DNA of 64,000 bases from Jatrophihabitans sp. GTDB lineage: Bacteria > Actinomycetota > Actinomycetes > Mycobacteriales > Jatrophihabitantaceae. The notes below the pieces were generated by a model that was given only the letters and a program-made list of their open reading frames with translations, was not told where the DNA came from and ran no database searches. Both the position numbers and the translations under genes were made by a program. Shown piece after piece: positions 63,028-64,000 of the stretch; position 1 is the stretch's first letter; each line of letters starts with the position of its first letter. The stretch lies in assembly GCA_036389035.1 (NCBI GenBank), contig DASVQQ010000009.1, positions 1-64,000 of the forward strand. The letters are read 5' to 3'.

Positions 63028-64000
63028 TCGGACCCGACGGCGTCTGCTTATTGCTCTTGGCAACGATGAGTGTCACCTATTCCATCTCGGTTCGGCGGTT
63101 AGAACGCCTTCGGCGCGCCCTCTCTGAAGAAAAAATGCCCAACCTTGTAAGTACTTGGACGTTCGCTGCTGCACTGACCCTGCCACCGCTGTACATCGCC
63201 GTAGTAGTTACAGCCACTTACTTAGCCGAGTGGCCGTCTCGCAGAATCGTTAGACGTGCCACTCCGCTTAAATATCTCTATGGCGGCGTTGCCGCTGCCA
63301 GCTCCTGCATCGTTGCCTCGGCAGTTCTGCACGCAGTAGATGGAGTCGCAGGGGTTCCGCTCGCTATGCTGACCCACTCCGCTGTCAACATCGGCTTGAT
63401 CGCTGCGGCAGTGATGCTGGCTCGGCAGAAGCATGTGCTGCGGATGTTCGCGAATCCCAAGGCGCACGCGGCGGAGGCCGCAACGCAATGTCTGGGTATA
63501 GCACTGGCCGGGCTCCTCAGTTGGCACGTCGCGCTGGGCGTTCTAGTGGTGCCGGCACTGCTGCTCGTCCACCATTGGTCGCTGCGAGAGACAGTCAAGG
63601 TCGAGGAAGCCTTCGACCCGGAAACCCGCCTGTGGTCCGAGAAGGCGTGGATGGTGCAAGCCCAGCAGAAGCTGCACGACGCACGAGGCCACGTCGCCCT
63701 GCTCATGATCGACCCGGACGAGCCCGACCAGGAGCACCTCATCATGCGGGCCATCGAGTCCGGACTGGGCCCATCGGACCTGCTGGGCCGCTACGGCACC
63801 CGGCAGATCGTGGTGCTGATCCCGGTGGGCCGGCCCGAGGCCGGCCCCTTCATGAGCGCCGGCTTCCGAGCGGATCTGGCCGCCGCGGGTGTACATGCGG
63901 CCCTCGGTTGCGCTACCACAGCCGACTCCGAGCTGGAGGCGCTGCTGATCGAGGCGATGTCTGACCTGATGGGCCGGCGCACCGAGGCCGGGGTCAACCG
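63024..64000 (+). CDS. Membrane protein with a degenerate GGDEF domain (truncated by window end)
   Basis: The ATG at 63024 opens a frame running off the window (at least 325 codons). About four to five hydrophobic segments lie in the first 180 residues (WTFAAALTLPPLYIAVVVTATYLAEW, GVAAASSCIVASAVLHAV, LTHSAVNIGLIAAAVML, GLLSWHVALGVLVVPALLL). From about residue 195 a GGDEF-like domain follows (KLHDARGHVALLMIDPDEPD; SDLLGRYGTRQIVVLIPVGR). The catalytic GG(D/E)EF is replaced by GTRQI, so it is probably inactive as a diguanylate cyclase and may only bind nucleotide or partners. Early codons are A/T-richer than later ones. Confidence 0.7.
   Translation, partial: MIGPDGVCLLLLATMSVTYSISVRRLERLRRALSEEKMPNLVSTWTFAAALTLPPLYIAVVVTATYLAEWPSRRIVRRATPLKYLYGGVAAASSCIVASAVLHAVDGVAGVPLAMLTHSAVNIGLIAAAVMLARQKHVLRMFANPKAHAAEAATQCLGIALAGLLSWHVALGVLVVPALLLVHHWSLRETVKVEEAFDPETRLWSEKAWMVQAQQKLHDARGHVALLMIDPDEPDQEHLIMRAIESGLGPSDLLGRYGTRQIVVLIPVGRPEAGPFMSAGFRADLAAAGVHAALGCATTADSELEALLIEAMSDLMGRRTEAGVN

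Overview
The window is chromosomal DNA from a high-GC actinobacterium (Actinomycetota). Genes use strongly GC-biased third codon positions, GTG starts and 4-base stop/start overlaps are frequent, and the gene order is that of the ftsH, hemACDB, ccd/res, galE-proC and senX3-regX3 neighbourhoods of mycobacteria and streptomycetes. A BldN-type ECF sigma factor with its RsbN-type anti-sigma factor, and menaquinone synthesis by the futalosine route rather than the classical men route, point to a Streptomyces/Frankia-like lineage rather than Mycobacterium. I cannot name the genus. No rRNA, tRNA, CRISPR array or insertion sequence was recognised.

Layout. 1-6.5 kb: ftsH (C-terminus off the window), hpt, tilS, a DUF2342 metalloprotease, a PBP4-type DacB and divergent ppa. 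6.7-9.7 kb: a drug-efflux MFS gene coupled to a MarR regulator, then menG. 9.8-11.6 kb: an A/T-richer two-gene island encoding an OLD-like ATPase and a separate small TOPRIM-like protein, a candidate defence system. 11.8-25.5 kb: futalosine-pathway genes in several clusters (mqnC; mqnA; mqnE; mqnL-mqnP-mqnM), mixed with GNAT, esterase, inositol-monophosphatase, Phd/VapC, phosphopantetheinyl transferase, thioesterase and Lrp genes and with a frameshifted second methionine aminopeptidase. 26-30 kb: system II cytochrome c maturation (ccsB, resB, ccdA, resA). 30-36.5 kb: a phosphatase, hemL, an amino-acid ABC transporter, a membrane-GNAT fusion and hemB.

36.5-42.6 kb is an accessory stretch that separates hemB from hemD: an M20 peptidase, an NTF2-like protein, two DUF6318 lipoprotein paralogues, a secreted PKD-like protein, and an A/T-rich AlbA_2/Schlafen-type gene between two near-identical 18-bp repeats. 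42.6-47.5 kb is the rex-hemA-hemC-hemD operon, with a perfect Rex operator sitting on its promoter. 47.7-59.3 kb: glutaredoxin, an acyl-CoA ligase, bldN-rsbN, a HAD phosphatase, an acyltransferase, an SDR, the 32-residue ribosomal protein bS22, an excisionase-like HTH gene, proC, ppx and two cysteine-rich proteins. 59.4-62.1 kb: regX3-senX3 and divergent phoU. The end holds a gene-poor stretch and a truncated membrane protein with a degenerate GGDEF domain.

How the genes connect. Menaquinone (mqn, menG), heme (hemA, C, D, B, L), cytochrome c assembly and the redox sensor Rex together form a respiratory-chain supply block. The most unusual structures are: (1) three tandem micro-genes for Trp/Pro-rich peptides (55.5-55.8 kb), two of them decayed; (2) relays of 11-18-codon micro-ORFs joined by ATGA/GTGA overlaps that bridge mqnE to a DUF4229 gene and mqnP to mqnM; (3) the split OLD-like pair; (4) the repeat-flanked AlbA_2 gene; and (5) a BldN-type promoter in front of rsbN.
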